A stretch of 64,000 nucleotides of DNA from positions 96,670,001 through 96,734,000 of the forward strand of contig CM060883.1 in the NCBI GenBank assembly GCA_030762935.1, given 5' to 3'. This document shows positions 1-15,400 of this stretch, in pieces. This DNA comes from Hymenopus coronatus (lineage: Eukaryota > Arthropoda > Insecta > Mantodea > Hymenopodidae). Numbering within the stretch: the stretch's first letter is position 1; each line of letters opens with the position of its first letter. The notes beneath the pieces were generated by a model. It was not told where the DNA came from and searched no databases. It saw only the letters and a program-made list of their open reading frames with translations. The position numbers and the translations under genes were made by a program.

Positions 1-1164
1 CGTTCATCACATCTTTTTGTCATGTTATTGCAAAGCCTCGTCACCACTAGTGTATTATGATCGTTCATCCCATCTGTTTGTCCTGCTCTTATTGTAAAAT
101 CTCATTACCACTAGTGTATTACGATCGTTCATCACATCTTTTGCCCTCTTTTATTGTAAAGTGTCATCACGACTAATGTACTATGATCGTTTATCATATT
201 TTTTGTCCTGTTATTGGAAAGTGTCATCACCACTAGTGTATCATGATCCGTCATCACATCTTTTTGTCCTGCTGTTATTGTAAAGTGTCATCACCATGAG
301 TGTATTATGATTGCTCATCATATACTTTTGTTCTCCTGTTATTGTAAAGTGACATCACCACTAGTGTATTATGATCGTTCTTCACACCTTTGTGTCCTCC
401 TGTTTTGTAAAGTGTCATCACCACTAGTGTATTATGATGGCTCATCAGATCTTTTTGTCCACCTGTTGTTGTAAAGTCTCATCACCACTAGTGTATTATC
501 ATTGTTATTTACAACTATATTTTTCCTCCTCTTATGGTATAGTTGCATCACCACTAGCGTATTATAATCGTTCCTCACATCTTTTTGTCCTGCTATTGTA
601 AAGTGTCATCACTGCTAGAGTATTATGATCGTTCATCACATCCTTTTGTTCTCCGGTTATTGTAAAGTGTCATCAACACAAGTGTATTATGAATGTTCAT
701 CACATCTTTTTGTCCTGTTAATGGAAAGTCTTATCACCACTAGTGTATAATTAATGTTAATCACATCTTTTTGTCCTCCTGTTATTGTAAAGTGTCATCA
801 CCACTAGTGTATTATGATCGTTCATCACATCTTTTTGTTCTCCTGTTATTGTGAAGTGTCATCACCACTAGTGTATTATGATGGCACATCACATCTTTTT
901 GTCCACCTGTTATTGTAAAGTCACATCACCATTAGTGTATTATCATTGTTATTTATAACTTTTTGTCCTCCTCATCACCACTAGCGTGTTATAATTGTTC
1001 CTCACATCTTTTTGTCCTGCTATTGTAAAGTATCATCACTGCTAGGGTATTGTGATCGTTCATCACATTTTTTTGTCCTCCTGTTATTGTAAAGTGTCAT
1101 CACTACCAGTGTATTTTTATCGTTCATCACATATTTTTGTTTTGCTGTTATTGTAAAGTCTCAT

Positions 1165-4100
1165 CACCACTAGTGTATTATGATCGTTCATCAAATTTTT
1201 TTCCTCCTGTTATTGTAAAGTACCATCACCACTAGTGTACTATGATCTTTCATCGCATCTTTTTGACCCGCTGCTATTGTAAAGCTTCATCAACACTAGT
1301 GTATTATGATCGTTCATCACATCTTTTTGTCCTGTTTTTGGAAAGTCTCATCACAACTAGTGTATTATGATCATTCCTCACATCTTTTCGTCCTGTTATT
1401 GTAAAGTTTCATCACCACTAGTGTATTATGATCGTTCTTCAAATCTTTTTGTCCTCCTGTTTTGTAAAGTGTCATCACCACTAGTGTATTATCATCGTTC
1501 ATCTCATCTTTTTGTATGTTATAGTATAGTGTCATCACCACTAGTGTATTATGATCGTTCATCACATCTTTTTGCCCTGTTATTGTAAAGTGTTATCACC
1601 ACTAGTGTATTATGATCATTCATCACATCTTTTTGTCCTGTTATTGTAAAGTGTCATCAAAACTAGTGTATTATGATCGTTCATCACATCTTTTTGTTCT
1701 CCTGTTTTTGTGAAGTGTCATCACCACTAGTGTATTATGATGGTTCATCAGATCTTTTTCTCCACCTGTTATTGTAAAGTCTCATCACCACTAGTTTATT
1801 ATCATTGTTATTCACAACTTTTTGTCCTCCTCTTATTTTAAAGTCTCATCACCACTAGCGTATTATGATCGTTCCTCACATCTTTTTGTCCTGCTATTAT
1901 AAAGTATCATCACTGCTATAGTATTATGATCGTTCATCACATTTTTTTGTCCTCCTGTTATTGTAAAGTGTCATCACTACTAGTGTATTATGATGGTTCA
2001 TCACATTTTTTGTTTTGCTGTTATTGTAAAGTCTCATCACCACTAGTGTATTATGATCGTTCATCACATCTTTTTGTCCTGTTATTGTAAAGCCTCAATA
2101 CCACTAGTGTATTATGATCATTCATGACATCTTTTTGTCCTATTATTAAAGTGTCATCACCACTAGTGTATTACAAACGTTCATCACATCTTTTTGTCCT
2201 CCTGTTATTGTAAAGTGTCATAACCACTAGTGTATTATGATCGTTCACCACATCTTTTTGTCCACCTGTTATTGTAAAGTCTCATCACCACTAGTGTATT
2301 ATCATCGTTCATCACATCCTTTTGTCCTGCTATTGTAAAGTGTCATCACTGCTAGAGTATTATGATCGTTCATCATATTTTTTTGTCCTCCTGTTATTGT
2401 AAAGTGTCATCACTACTTGTGTATTATGATCGTTCATCACATCTTTTTGTTTTACTGTTATTGTAAAGTATCATCATCACTAGTGTATTATGAGCGTTCA
2501 TCACATCTTTTTGTACTGTTATTGTAAAGTGTCATCACCACTAGTGTATTATTATCGTTCATCACATCTTTTTGTCCTGCTGATATTGTAAAGTGTCATC
2601 ACCACTAGTGCATTATGATTGTTCATCACATCTTTTTGTCCTGTTATTGTAAAGTCTCATCAACACTGGTGTATTGGGATCGTTCATCACATCTTTTTGT
2701 CCACCTGTTATTGTAAAGTGTCTACACCACTAGTGTATTATGATCGTTCATCACACCTTTTTGTTCACCTGTTATTGTAAAGTCTCATCACCACTAGTGT
2801 ATAATGATCGTTCATCACATCTTTTTGTTCTCCTATTAGTGTGAAGAGTCATCAGCACCAGTGTATTTTGATCGTTTATCACATGTTTTTGTTCTCCTGT
2901 TATTGTAAATTGTCATAACCACTAGTGTATTACGATCGTTCATCACATTTTTTATTTTTGTGTTATGTAAAGTCTCATCACCACTAGTGTATTATGATCG
3001 TTCATCACATCTTTTTGTCCTGCTGTTATTGTAAAGTGTCATCACCACTAGTGTATTATGATCATTCTTCACATCTTTTTGTCCTCCTGTTATTGTAAAG
3101 GGTCATATCCACTAGTGTATTATCCTCGCTCATCACATCTTTTTGTATGTTATAGTAAAGTGTCATCACCACTGGTATATTATGATCGTTCATCACATCT
3201 TTTTGCCCTGTTATTGTAAAGTGTTATCACCACTATTGTATTATGATCGTTCATCACATCTTTTTGTCCTGTTATTGTAAAGTCTCATCACCACTATCGT
3301 ATTATGATCGTTCCTCACATCTTTTTGTCCTGCTATTGTAAAGTGTCATCCCTGCTAGAGTATTACGATCGTTCATTACATTTTTTTGTCCTCCTCTTAT
3401 TGTAAAGTGTCATCATTACTAGTGTATTATGATCGCTCATCATATCTTTTTGTTTTGCTGTTATTGTAAAGTCTCATCACCACTAGTATATTATGAGCGT
3501 TCATCACAACTTTTTGTCCTGTTATTGTAAAGCCTGAATACCACTAGTGTATTATGATCGTTCATCACATCTTTTTGTCCTGCAGTGATTGTAAAGTGTC
3601 ATCACCACTAGTGTAATATGATCGTTCATCACATTTTTTTGTCCTGTTATTGTAAAGTGTCATCACCACTAGTGTATTATCGTTCATCACATCTTTTTGT
3701 CCTGCTGTTATTGTAAAATCTCATCACCACTAGTGTATTATTATCGTTCAGCACATCATTTTGTCCACGTTTATTGTAAAGTGTCATCACCACTAGTGTA
3801 TTGTGATCGTTCATTACATCTTTTTGTCCACCAGTTATTGTTAAGTGTCTATACCACTGGTGTATTATGATCGTTCATCACACCTTTTTGTTCACCTGTT
3901 ATTGTAAAGTCTCATCACCACTAGTGTATTATTATCTTTCATCACATCTTTTTGTTCTCATATTAGTGTGAAGAGTCATCACCACTGGTGTATTTTGATC
4001 GTTTATCACATGTCTTTGTTCTCCTGTTATTGTAAATTGTCATAACCACTAGTGTATTACGATCGTTCATCACATTTTTTATTTTTGTGTTATGTAAAGT

Positions 4101-7100
4101 CTCATCACCACTAGTGTATTATGATCGTTCATCACATCTTTTTGTCCTGCTGTTATTGTAAAGTGTCATCTGCACTAGTGTATTACGATCGTTGTTCACA
4201 TCTTTTTGTCCTCCTATTTTTATAAAGTGCCATCACTACTAGTGCACTATGATCGTTCATCACATCTTTTTGACCCGCTGTTATTGCAAAGCTTCATCAC
4301 CACTAGTGTATTATGATCGTTCATCACAACTTTTTGTCCTGCTATTTGTAAGTCTCATTACCACTGGTGTATTATGATCGTTTATCACATCTTTTTGTCC
4401 TCCTGTTATTGTAAAATGCCATCACCACTAGTGTACTATGATCTTTCATCACATCTATTTGTCTACCTGTTATTGTAAAGTGTTAGCACTACTAGTGTAT
4501 TATGATCGTTCATCACATCTTTTTGTCCACCTGTTATTGTGATGTGTCATCACCACTAGTGTGTTATGATGGTTCATCACATCTTATTGTCCACCTGTGA
4601 TTAAAAAGTCTCATCACCACTAATGTTATTATCATCGTTCATCACATCTTTTTGTGCTGTTGTTGTAAAGTGTCATCACCACTAGTGTATTCTGATCTTT
4701 CATCACATGTTTTTGTCTACCTGTTATTGTAAAGTGTCATCACCACTAGTGTATTATGAACGTTCTTCACACCTTTTTGTCCACCTGTTATTGTAAAGTC
4801 TCATCAACACTAGTGTATTATTATCGTTCAGCACATCTTTTTGTTCTCCTGTTATTGTAAGGTATCATCACCACTAGTGTATTATGATCGTTTATCACAT
4901 CTTTTTGTCCTACTGTTATTGTAAAGTGTCATCACCCCTGGTGTATTATCATCGTACATCACATTTTTTGTCCTATTATTTTAAAGCCTCATCACCACTA
5001 GTGTATTATGATCGTTCATCACATTTTTATAACCTTCTGTTATTGTAAAGTGTCAACACCATGAGTGTATTATGTTCGTTCATCACATCCTTCTGTTCTC
5101 CTGTTATTGTAAAGTCTCATCACCACTAGTGTATTATGATCCTTCATCACATCTTTTTGTCCTGCTGTTATTGTAAAGTGTCATTACCACTAGTGTATTA
5201 TGATCGTTCAAAACATATTTTTGTCCTCCTGTTAAATTCAAATGTCATCACCACTGGTATATTATGATCGTTCATCACTTATTTTGGTCCTCCTGTTATT
5301 GTAAAGTGTCATCACCACTAGTGTATTATGATCGATCATCCCATCTTTTTGTCCTGCTCTTATTGTAAAGTCTCATCACCACTAGTGTATTACGATCGTT
5401 CATCACATCTTTTTGTCCCCTTTTATTGTAAAGTGTCATCTCACTAGCGTACTATGATCGTTCATCACATATTTTTGACCCGCTGTTATTGTAAAGTCTC
5501 ATCACCACTAGTGTATTATGATCGTTCATTACATTTTTTGTCCTGTTATTGGAAAGTATCATCACTACTAGAGTATTATGATCGTTCATCACATTTTTTT
5601 GTCCTCCTGTTATTGTAAAGTGTCATCACCACTAGTGTATTACGATCGTTCATCACATCATTTTGTCCTGCTATTATTGTAAAGTCTCATCACCACTAGT
5701 GTATTATGATCGTTCATAACATCTTTTTGTCCTGTTATTGGAAAGTCTCATCACCACTAGTGCAGTATGATAGTTCCTCACATCTTTTCGTCCTGTTATT
5801 GTAAAGTGTCAAAACCACTAGTGTATTATGAACGTTCATCACATCTTTTTGTCCTGCTGTTATTGTAAAGTGTCATCACCACTAGTGTATTATTATCGTT
5901 CATCACTTCTTTTTGTCCTGCTGATATTGCAAAGTGTCATCTCCAGTAGTGTATTATGATCGTTCATCACATCTTTTTGTCCTGTCATTGTAAAGTCTCA
6001 TCACCACTAGTGTATTATGATCGTTCATCACAAAATTTTGTCCTGTTATAGTAAAGTGTCATCACCACTAGTGTATTATTATCGTTCATCACATCTTTTT
6101 GTCCTGCTGATATTGTAAAGTGTCATCACCACTAGTGCATTATGATTGTTCATCACATTTTTTGTCCTGTTATTGTAAAATCTCATCAACACTAGTGTAT
6201 TAGGATCGTTCATCACATCTTTTTGTCCACCTGTTATTGTAAAGTCTCATCACGACTAGTTTATTATGATCGTTCATCACATCTTTTTGTCCTCCTGTTA
6301 TTGTAAAGCCTCAACACCAATAGTGTATTATGATCGTTTATCACATTTTTTGTTCTCCTATTAGTGTGAAGAGTCATCAGCACTAGTGTACTTTGATCGT
6401 TTATCACATTTTTTTGTTCTCCTGTTATTGTAAATTGTCATAACCACTAGTGTATTACGATCATCATGACATCTTTTTATTCTCGTGTTATGTAAAGTCT
6501 CATCACCACTGGTGTATTATGATCGTTCATCACATCTTTTTGTCCTGTTATTGTAAAGTGTCATCACCACTAGTGTATTATGATCGTTCTTCACATCTTT
6601 TTGTCCTCCTGTTATTGTAAAGTGTCATCACCACTAGTTAATTATCATCGTTCATCACATCTTTTTGTATGTTATAGTAAAGTGTCACCACCACTAGTGT
6701 ATTATGATCGTTCATCACATCTTTTTGTCCTGTTATTGTAAAGTGTTATCACCACTATTGTATTATGATCGTTCATCACATCTTTTTGTCCTGTTATTGT
6801 AAAGTGTCATCACCACTAGTGTATTATGATCGTTCATCACATCTTTTTGTCCACCTGTTATTGTGAAGTGTCATCACCACTAGTGTATTATGATGGTTCA
6901 TCACATCTTTTTGTCCAGCTGTTATTGTAAAGTCTCATCACCACTAGTGTATTATCATCGTTCATCACATCTTTTTGTCCACCTGTTATTGTAAACTGTC
7001 ATCAGCACTAGTATATTACGATCGTTCATCACATCTTTTTGTCCTGTTATTCTAAAGTGTCATCACCACTAGCGTATTATGATCGTTCATCACATCTTTT

Positions 7101-9420
7101 TGTCCTGTTATTGTAAAGTGTCATCACTACTGGTGTATTATGATCTTTCATCACATCTTTTTGTCCTGTTATTGTAAAGATTCATCACCAGTAGTGTATA
7201 ATCATCGTTCATCACATCTTTTAGTGCTGTTATTGTAAAGTGTCATCACCACTAGTGTATTTTGATCGTTCATCACATCTTTTTGTCTACCTGTTAATGA
7301 AAAGTGTCATCACCACTAGTGTATTATGATCGTTCTTCCCATTTTTTGTCCTGTTATTGTAAAGGCTCATCACCACTAGTGTATTATTATCGTTCATCAC
7401 ATTTTTTTGTCCTTCTATTATTGTAAGGTGTCATCACCACTAGTGTATTATGATCGTTTATCACATCTTTTTGTCCTGCTGTTATTGTAAAGTGTCATAA
7501 CCACTAGTGTATTATTATCGTTCATCACATCTTTTTGTCCTGTTATTTTAAAGCCTCATCACATCTTTTTGATCTTCTGTTATTGTAAAGTGTCATCACC
7601 ATGAGTGTATTATGATCGTTCATCACATCCTTTTGTTCTCCTGTTATTGTAAAGTGCCATCAGCACTGGTGTATTATGATCGTTCATCACATCTTTTTGT
7701 CCTGTTATTGTAAAGTCTCATCACCACTAGTGTATTATGAACGTTCATCACATCTTTATGCCCAGCTGATATTGTGAAGTGTCATCACCACTGGTGTATA
7801 TGATCCTTCATCACATCTTTTTGTTCTGCTGTTATTGTAAAATGTCATTACCATTAGTGTATTATGATCGTTCAAAACATATTTTTGTCCTCCTGTTAAA
7901 TTAAAGTGTCATCACCACTGGTATATTATGATCGTTCATCACATATTTTGGTCCTCCTGTTATTGTAAAGTGTCATCACCACTAGTGTACTATGATCGTT
8001 GATCCAATCATTTTGTCCTGCTCCTATTGTAAAGTTTCATCACCACTAGTGTATTACGATCGTTCGTCACATCTTCTTGTTCTCTTCTATAGTAAAGTGT
8101 CATCACCACTGGCGTACTATGATCGTTCATCACATATTTTTGATCCGCTGTTATTGTAAAGTCTCATCAGCACTAGTGTATTATGATCGATCATCACATT
8201 TTTTGTCCTGTTATTGGAAAGTATCATCACTACTAGAGTATTATGATCGTTCATCACATTTTTTTGTCCTCCTGTTATTGTAAAGTGTCATCTCCACTAG
8301 TGCATTATTATCGTTCATCACATCTTTTTGTCCTGCTGTTATTGTAAAGTCTCATCACCACTAGTGTATTACGGTCGTTCATCACATCTTTTTGTCCTCC
8401 TGTTATAGTGAAGTGTCATCACCACTAGTGTATTATGATCGTTCATCACATCTTTTTGTCCTGTTATTGGAAAGTCTCATCACCACTAGTGTATTATGAA
8501 TGTTCCTCACATCTTTTCATCCTGTTATTGTAAAGTGTCATCACCACTAGTGTATTATGAACGTTCAGCACATCTTTTTGTCCTCCTGTTATTGTAAAGT
8601 CTCATCACTACTAGTGTATTATGATCGGTAATTACATCTTTTTGTCCACCTGTTATTGTAAACTCTCATCACCATGAGTGTATTATGATCGTTCATCACA
8701 TCTTTTTGTTCACCTGTTATTGTAAGGTGTCGTCACCACTAGCGTGTTATGATCGTTCATCACATCTTTTTGTCCTGTTATTGTAAAGTGTCATCACTAC
8801 TATTGTATTACTATCGTTCATCACTTCTTTTTGTCCTGCTGATATTGTAAAGTGTCATCACCACTAGTGTATTATGATCGTTCATCACTGCTTTATGTCC
8901 AGTTATTGTAAAGTCTCATCACCACTAGTGTAATATGATAGTTCATCACATATTTTTGTCCTACTGTTATTGTAAAATCTCATCACCACTATATTAATAT
9001 TATCGTTCATCACATCTTTTTGTCCACGTTTATTTAAAGTGTCATCACCACTAGTGTATTATGATCGTTCATCACATCTTTTTGTCCACCTGTTATTGTA
9101 AAGTCTCATAACCACTAGTGTATTATCATCGTTCATCACATCTTTTTGTCTTGATATTGTAAAGTGTCATCACCACTAGTGTATTATGATCTTTCATCAC
9201 ATCTTTTTGTCCTGTTATTGTAAGGTGTCATCACCACTAGGGTATTATTATCGTTCATCATAAGTTTTTGTCCTGCTGATATTGTAAAGTGTCATCACCA
9301 CTAGTGCATTATGATTGTTCATCACATCTTTTTGTCCTGTTATTGTAAAGTCTCATCACCACTAGTGTATTAGGATCGTTCATCACATCTTTTTGTCCAC
9401 CAGTTATTGTAAAGTGTCAT
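1165..9420. repeat. Higher-order repeat copy 1, 8,256 bp, in array 1
   Basis: This block of about 130 minisatellite units recurs immediately downstream at a constant offset of 8,256 bp. Private variants recur at the same offset, for example the ATCAAATTTTTTTCC unit at about 1,190 and 9,446 and the CTTCTTGTTCTC unit at about 8,070 and 16,326. Before about 1,165 the sequence no longer matches the bases preceding 9,421, which places the left boundary within one unit. Reading the two copies side by side I saw roughly a dozen single-base differences (for example 3,297/11,553 and 3,857/12,113) and no net length change. Confidence 0.92.
2750..3042. repeat. Recurrent unit module in array 1 (marker for internal duplications)
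   Basis: A run of distinctive units contains CCTATTAGTGTGAAGAGTC, then TTGTAAATTGTCATAACC, then a unit shortened to GTGTTATGTAAAGTC. The same order recurs near 3,877-4,170 (offset 1,127), near 6,355-6,500, near 17,848-17,990, and in the 8,256-bp duplicate near 11,091, 12,218 and 14,614. It shows that array 1 also grew by moving blocks of several units, at about 1.1 kb and larger, before the 8,256-bp duplication. Confidence 0.8.
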
Positions 9421-12400
9421 CACCACTAGTGTATTATGATCGTTCATCAAATTTTTTTCCTCCTGTTATTGTAAAGTACCATCACCACTAGTGTACTATG
9501 ATCTTTCATCGCATCTTTTTGACCCGCTGCTATTGTAAAGCTTCATCAACACTAGTGTATTATGATCGTTCATCACATCTTTTTGTCCTGTTTTTGGAAA
9601 GTCTCATCACAACTAGTGTATTATGATCATTCCTCACATCTTTTCGTCCTGTTATTGTAAAGTTTCATCACCACTAGTGTATTATGATCGTTCTTCAAAT
9701 CTTTTTGTCCTCCTGTTTTGTAAAGTGTCATCACCACTAGTGTATTATCATCGTTCATCTCATCTTTTTGTATGTTATAGTATAGTGTCATCACCACTAG
9801 TGTATTATGATCGTTCATCACATCTTTTTGCCCTGTTATTGTAAAGTGTTATCACCACTAGTGTATTATGATCATTCATCACATCTTTTTGTCCTGTTAT
9901 TGTAAAGTGTCATCAAAACTAGTGTATTATGATCGTTCATCACATCTTTTTGTTCTCCTGTTTTTGTGAAGTGTCATCACCACTAGTGTATTATGATGGT
10001 TCATCAGATCTTTTTCTCCACCTGTTATTGTAAAGTCTCATCACCACTAGTTTATTATCATTGTTATTCACAACTTTTTGTCCTCCTCTTATTTTAAAGT
10101 CTCATCACCACTAGCGTATTATGATCGTTCCTCACATCTTTTTGTCCTGCTATTATAAAGTATCATCACTGCTATAGTATTATGATCGTTCATCACATTT
10201 TTTTGTCCTCCTGTTATTGTAAAGTGTCATCACTACTAGTGTATTATGATGGTTCATCACATTTTTTGTTTTGCTGTTATTGTAAAGTCTCATCACCACT
10301 AGTGTATTATGATCGTTCATCACATCTTTTTGTCCTGTTATTGTAAAGCCTCAATACCACTAGTGTATTATGATCATTCATGACATCTTTTTGTCCTATT
10401 ATTAAAGTGTCATCACCACTAGTGTATTACAAACGTTCATCACATCTTTTTGTCCTCCTGTTATTGTAAAGTGTCATAACCACTAGTGTATTATGATCGT
10501 TCACCACATCTTTTTGTCCACCTGTTATTGTAAAGTCTCATCACCACTAGTGTATTATCATCGTTCATCACATCCTTTTGTCCTGCTATTGTAAAGTGTC
10601 ATCACTGCTAGAGTATTATGATCGTTCATCATATTTTTTTGTCCTCCTGTTATTGTAAAGTGTCATCACTACTTGTGTATTATGATCGTTCATCACATCT
10701 TTTTGTTTTACTGTTATTGTAAAGTATCATCATCACTAGTGTATTATGAGCGTTCATCACATCTTTTTGTACTGTTATTGTAAAGTGTCATCACCACTAG
10801 TGTATTATTATCGTTCATCACATCTTTTTGTCCTGCTGATATTGTAAAGTGTCATCACCACTAGTGCATTATGATTGTTCATCACATCTTTTTGTCCTGT
10901 TATTGTAAAGTCTCATCAACACTGGTGTATTGGGATCGTTCATCACATCTTTTTGTCCACCTGTTATTGTAAAGTGTCTACACCACTAGTGTATTATGAT
11001 CGTTCATCACACCTTTTTGTTCACCTGTTATTGTAAAGTCTCATCACCACTAGTGTATAATGATCGTTCATCACATCTTTTTGTTCTCCTATTAGTGTGA
11101 AGAGTCATCAGCACCAGTGTATTTTGATCGTTTATCACATGTTTTTGTTCTCCTGTTATTGTAAATTGTCATAACCACTAGTGTATTACGATCGTTCATC
11201 ACATTTTTTATTTTTGTGTTATGTAAAGTCTCATCACCACTAGTGTATTATGATCGTTCATCACATCTTTTTGTCCTGCTGTTATTGTAAAGTGTCATCA
11301 CCACTAGTGTATTATGATCATTCTTCACATCTTTTTGTCCTCCTGTTATTGTAAAGGGTCATATCCACTAGTGTATTATCCTCGCTCATCACATCTTTTT
11401 GTATGTTATAGTAAAGTGTCATCACCACTGGTATATTATGATCGTTCATCACATCTTTTTGCCCTGTTATTGTAAAGTGTTATCACCACTATTGTATTAT
11501 GATCGTTCATCACATCTTTTTGTCCTGTTATTGTAAAGTCTCATCACCACTAGCGTATTATGATCGTTCCTCACATCTTTTTGTCCTGCTATTGTAAAGT
11601 GTCATCCCTGCTAGAGTATTACGATCGTTCATTACATTTTTTTGTCCTCCTCTTATTGTAAAGTGTCATCATTACTAGTGTATTATGATCGCTCATCATA
11701 TCTTTTTGTTTTGCTGTTATTGTAAAGTCTCATCACCACTAGTATATTATGAGCGTTCATCACAACTTTTTGTCCTGTTATTGTAAAGCCTGAATACCAC
11801 TAGTGTATTATGATCGTTCATCACATCTTTTTGTCCTGCAGTGATTGTAAAGTGTCATCACCACTAGTGTAATATGATCGTTCATCACATTTTTTTGTCC
11901 TGTTATTGTAAAGTGTCATCACCACTAGTGTATTATCGTTCATCACATCTTTTTGTCCTGCTGTTATTGTAAAATCTCATCACCACTAGTGTATTATTAT
12001 CGTTCAGCACATCATTTTGTCCACGTTTATTGTAAAGTGTCATCACCACTAGTGTATTGTGATCGTTCATTACATCTTTTTGTCCACCAGTTATTGTTAA
12101 GTGTCTATACCAGTGGTGTATTATGATCGTTCATCACACCTTTTTGTTCACCTGTTATTGTAAAGTCTCATCACCACTAGTGTATTATTATCTTTCATCA
12201 CATCTTTTTGTTCTCATATTAGTGTGAAGAGTAATCACCACTGGTGTATTTTGATCGTTTATCACATGTCTTTGTTCTCCTGTTATTGTAAATTGTCATA
12301 ACCACTAGTGTATTACGATCGTTCATCACATTTTTTATTTTTGTGTTATGTAAAGTCTCATCACCACTAGTGTATTATGATCGTTCATCACATCTTTTTG

Positions 12401-15400
12401 TCCTGCTGTTATTGTAAAGTGTCATCTGCACTAGTGTATTACGATCGTTGTTCACATCTTTTTGTCCTCCTATTTTTATAAAGTGCCATCACTACTAGTG
12501 CACTATGATCGTTCATCACATCTTTTTGACCCGCTGTTATTGCAAAGCTTCATCACCACTAGTGTATTATGATCGTTCATCACAACTTTTTGTCCTGCTA
12601 TTTGTAAGTCTCATTACCACTGGTGTATTATGATCGTTTATCACATCTTTTTGTCCTCCTGTTATTGTAAAATGCCATCACCACTAGTGTACTATGATCT
12701 TTCATCACATCTATTTGTCTACCTGTTATTGTAAAGTGTTAGCACTACTAGTGTATTATGATCGTTCATCACATCTTTTTGTCCACCTGTTATTGTGATG
12801 TGTCATCACCACTAGTGTGTTATGATGGTTCATCACATCTTATTGTCCACCTGTGATTAAAAAGTCTCATCACCACTAATGTTATTATCATCGTTCATCA
12901 CATCTTTTTGTGCTGTTGTTGTAAAGTGTCATCACCACTAGTGTATTCTGATCTTTCATCACATGTTTTTGACTACCTGTTATTGTAAAGTGTCATCACC
13001 ACTAGTGTATTATGAACGTTCTTCACACCTTTTTGTCCACCTGTTATTGTAAAGTCTCATCAACACTAGTGTATTATTATCGTTCAGCACATCTTTTTGT
13101 TCTCCTGTTATTGTAAGGTATCATCACCACTAGTGTATTATGATCGTTTATCACATCTTTTTGTCCTACTGTTATTGTAAAGTGTCATCACCCCTGGTGT
13201 ATTATCATCGTACATCACATTTTTTGTCCTATTATTTTAAAGCCTCATCACCACTAGTGTATTATGATCGTTCATCACATTTTTATAACCTTCTGTTATT
13301 GTAAAGTGTCAACACCATGAGTGTATTATGTTCGTTCATCACATCCTTTTGTTCTCCTGTTATTGTAAAGTCTCATCACCACTAGTGTATTATGATCCTT
13401 CATCACATCTTTTTGTCCTGCTGTTATTGTAAAGTGTCATTACCACTAGTGTATTATGATCGTTCAAAACATATTTTTGTCCTCCTGTTAAATTCAAATG
13501 TCATCACCACTGGTATATTATGATCGTTCATCACTTATTTTGGTCCTCCTGTTATTGTAAAGTGTCATCACCACTAGTGTATTATGATCGATCATCCCAT
13601 CTTTTTGTCCTGCTCTTATTGTAAAGTCTCATCACCACTAGTGTATTACGATCGTTCATCACATCTTTTTGTCCCCTTTTATTGTAAAGTGTCATCTCAC
13701 TAGCGTACTATGATCGTTCATCACATATTTTTGACCCGCTGTTATTGTAAAGTCTCATCACCACTAGTGTATTATGATCGTTCATTACATTTTTTGTCCT
13801 GTTATTGGAAAGTATCATCACTACTAGAGTATTATGATCGTTCATCACATTTTTTTGTCCTCCTGTTATTGTAAAGTGTCATCACCACTAGTGTATTACG
13901 ATCGTTCATCACATCATTTTGTCCTGCTGTTATTGTAAAGTCTCATCACCACTAGTGTATTATGATCGTTCATAACATCTTTTTGTCCTGTTATTGGAAA
14001 GTCTCATCACCACTAGTGCAGTATGATAGTTCCTCACATCTTTTCGTCCTGTTATTGTAAAGTGTCAACACCACTAGTGTATTATGAACGTTCATCACAT
14101 CTTTTTGTCCTGCTGTTATTGTAAAGTGTCATCACCACTAGTGTATTATTATCGTTCATCACTTCTTTTTGTCCTGCTGATATTGCAAAGTGTCATCTCC
14201 AGTAGTGTATTATGATCGTTCATCACATCTTTTTGTCCTGTCATTGTAAAGTCTCATCACCACTAGTGTATTATGATCGTTCATCACAAAATTTTGTCCT
14301 GTTATAGTAAAGTGTCATCACCACTAGTGTATTATTATCGTTCATCACATCTTTTTGTCCTGCTGATATTGTAAAGTGTCATCACCACTAGTGCATTATG
14401 ATTGTTCATCACATTTTTTGTCCTGTTATTGTAAAGTCTCATCAACACTAGTGTATTAGGATCGTTCATCACATCTTTTTGTCCACCTGTTATTGTAAAG
14501 TCTCATCACGACTAGTTTATTATGATCGTTCATCACATCTTTTTGTCCTCCTGTTATTGTAAAGCCTCAACACCAATAGTGTATTATGATCGTTTATCAC
14601 ATTTTTTGTTCTCCTATTAGTGTGAAGAGTCATCAGCACTAGTGTACTTTGATCGTTTATCACATTTTTTTGTTCTCCTGTTATTGTAAATTGTCATAAC
14701 CACTAGTGTATTACGATCATCATGACATCTTTTTATTCTCGTGTTATGTAAAGTCTCATCACCACTGGTGTATTATGATCGTTCATCACATCTTTTTGTC
14801 CTGTTATTGTAAAGTGTCATCACCACTAGTGTATTATGATCGTTCTTCACATCTTTTTGTCCTCCTGTTATTGTAAAGTGTCATCACCACTAGTTAATTA
14901 TCATCGTTCATCACATCTTTTTGTATGTTATAGTAAAGTGTCACCACCACTAGTGTATTATGATCGTTCATCACATCTTTTTGTCCTGTTATTGTAAAGT
15001 GTTATCACCACTATTGTATTATGATCGTTCATCACATCTTTTTGTCCTGTTATTGTAAAGTGTCATCACCACTAGTGTATTATGATCGTTCATCACATCT
15101 TTTTGTCCACCTGTTATTGTGAAGTGTCATCACCACTAGTGTATTATGATGGTTCATCACATCTTTTTGTCCAGCTGTTATTGTAAAGTCTCATCACCAC
15201 TAGTGTATTATCATCGTTCATCACATCTTTTTGTCCACCTGTTATTGTAAACTGTCATCAGCACTAGTATATTACGATCGTTCATCACATCTTTTTGTCC
15301 TGTTATTCTAAAGTGTCATCACCACTAGCGTATTATGATCGTTCATCACATCTTTTTGTCCTGTTATTGTAAAGTGTCATCACTACTGGTGTATTATGAT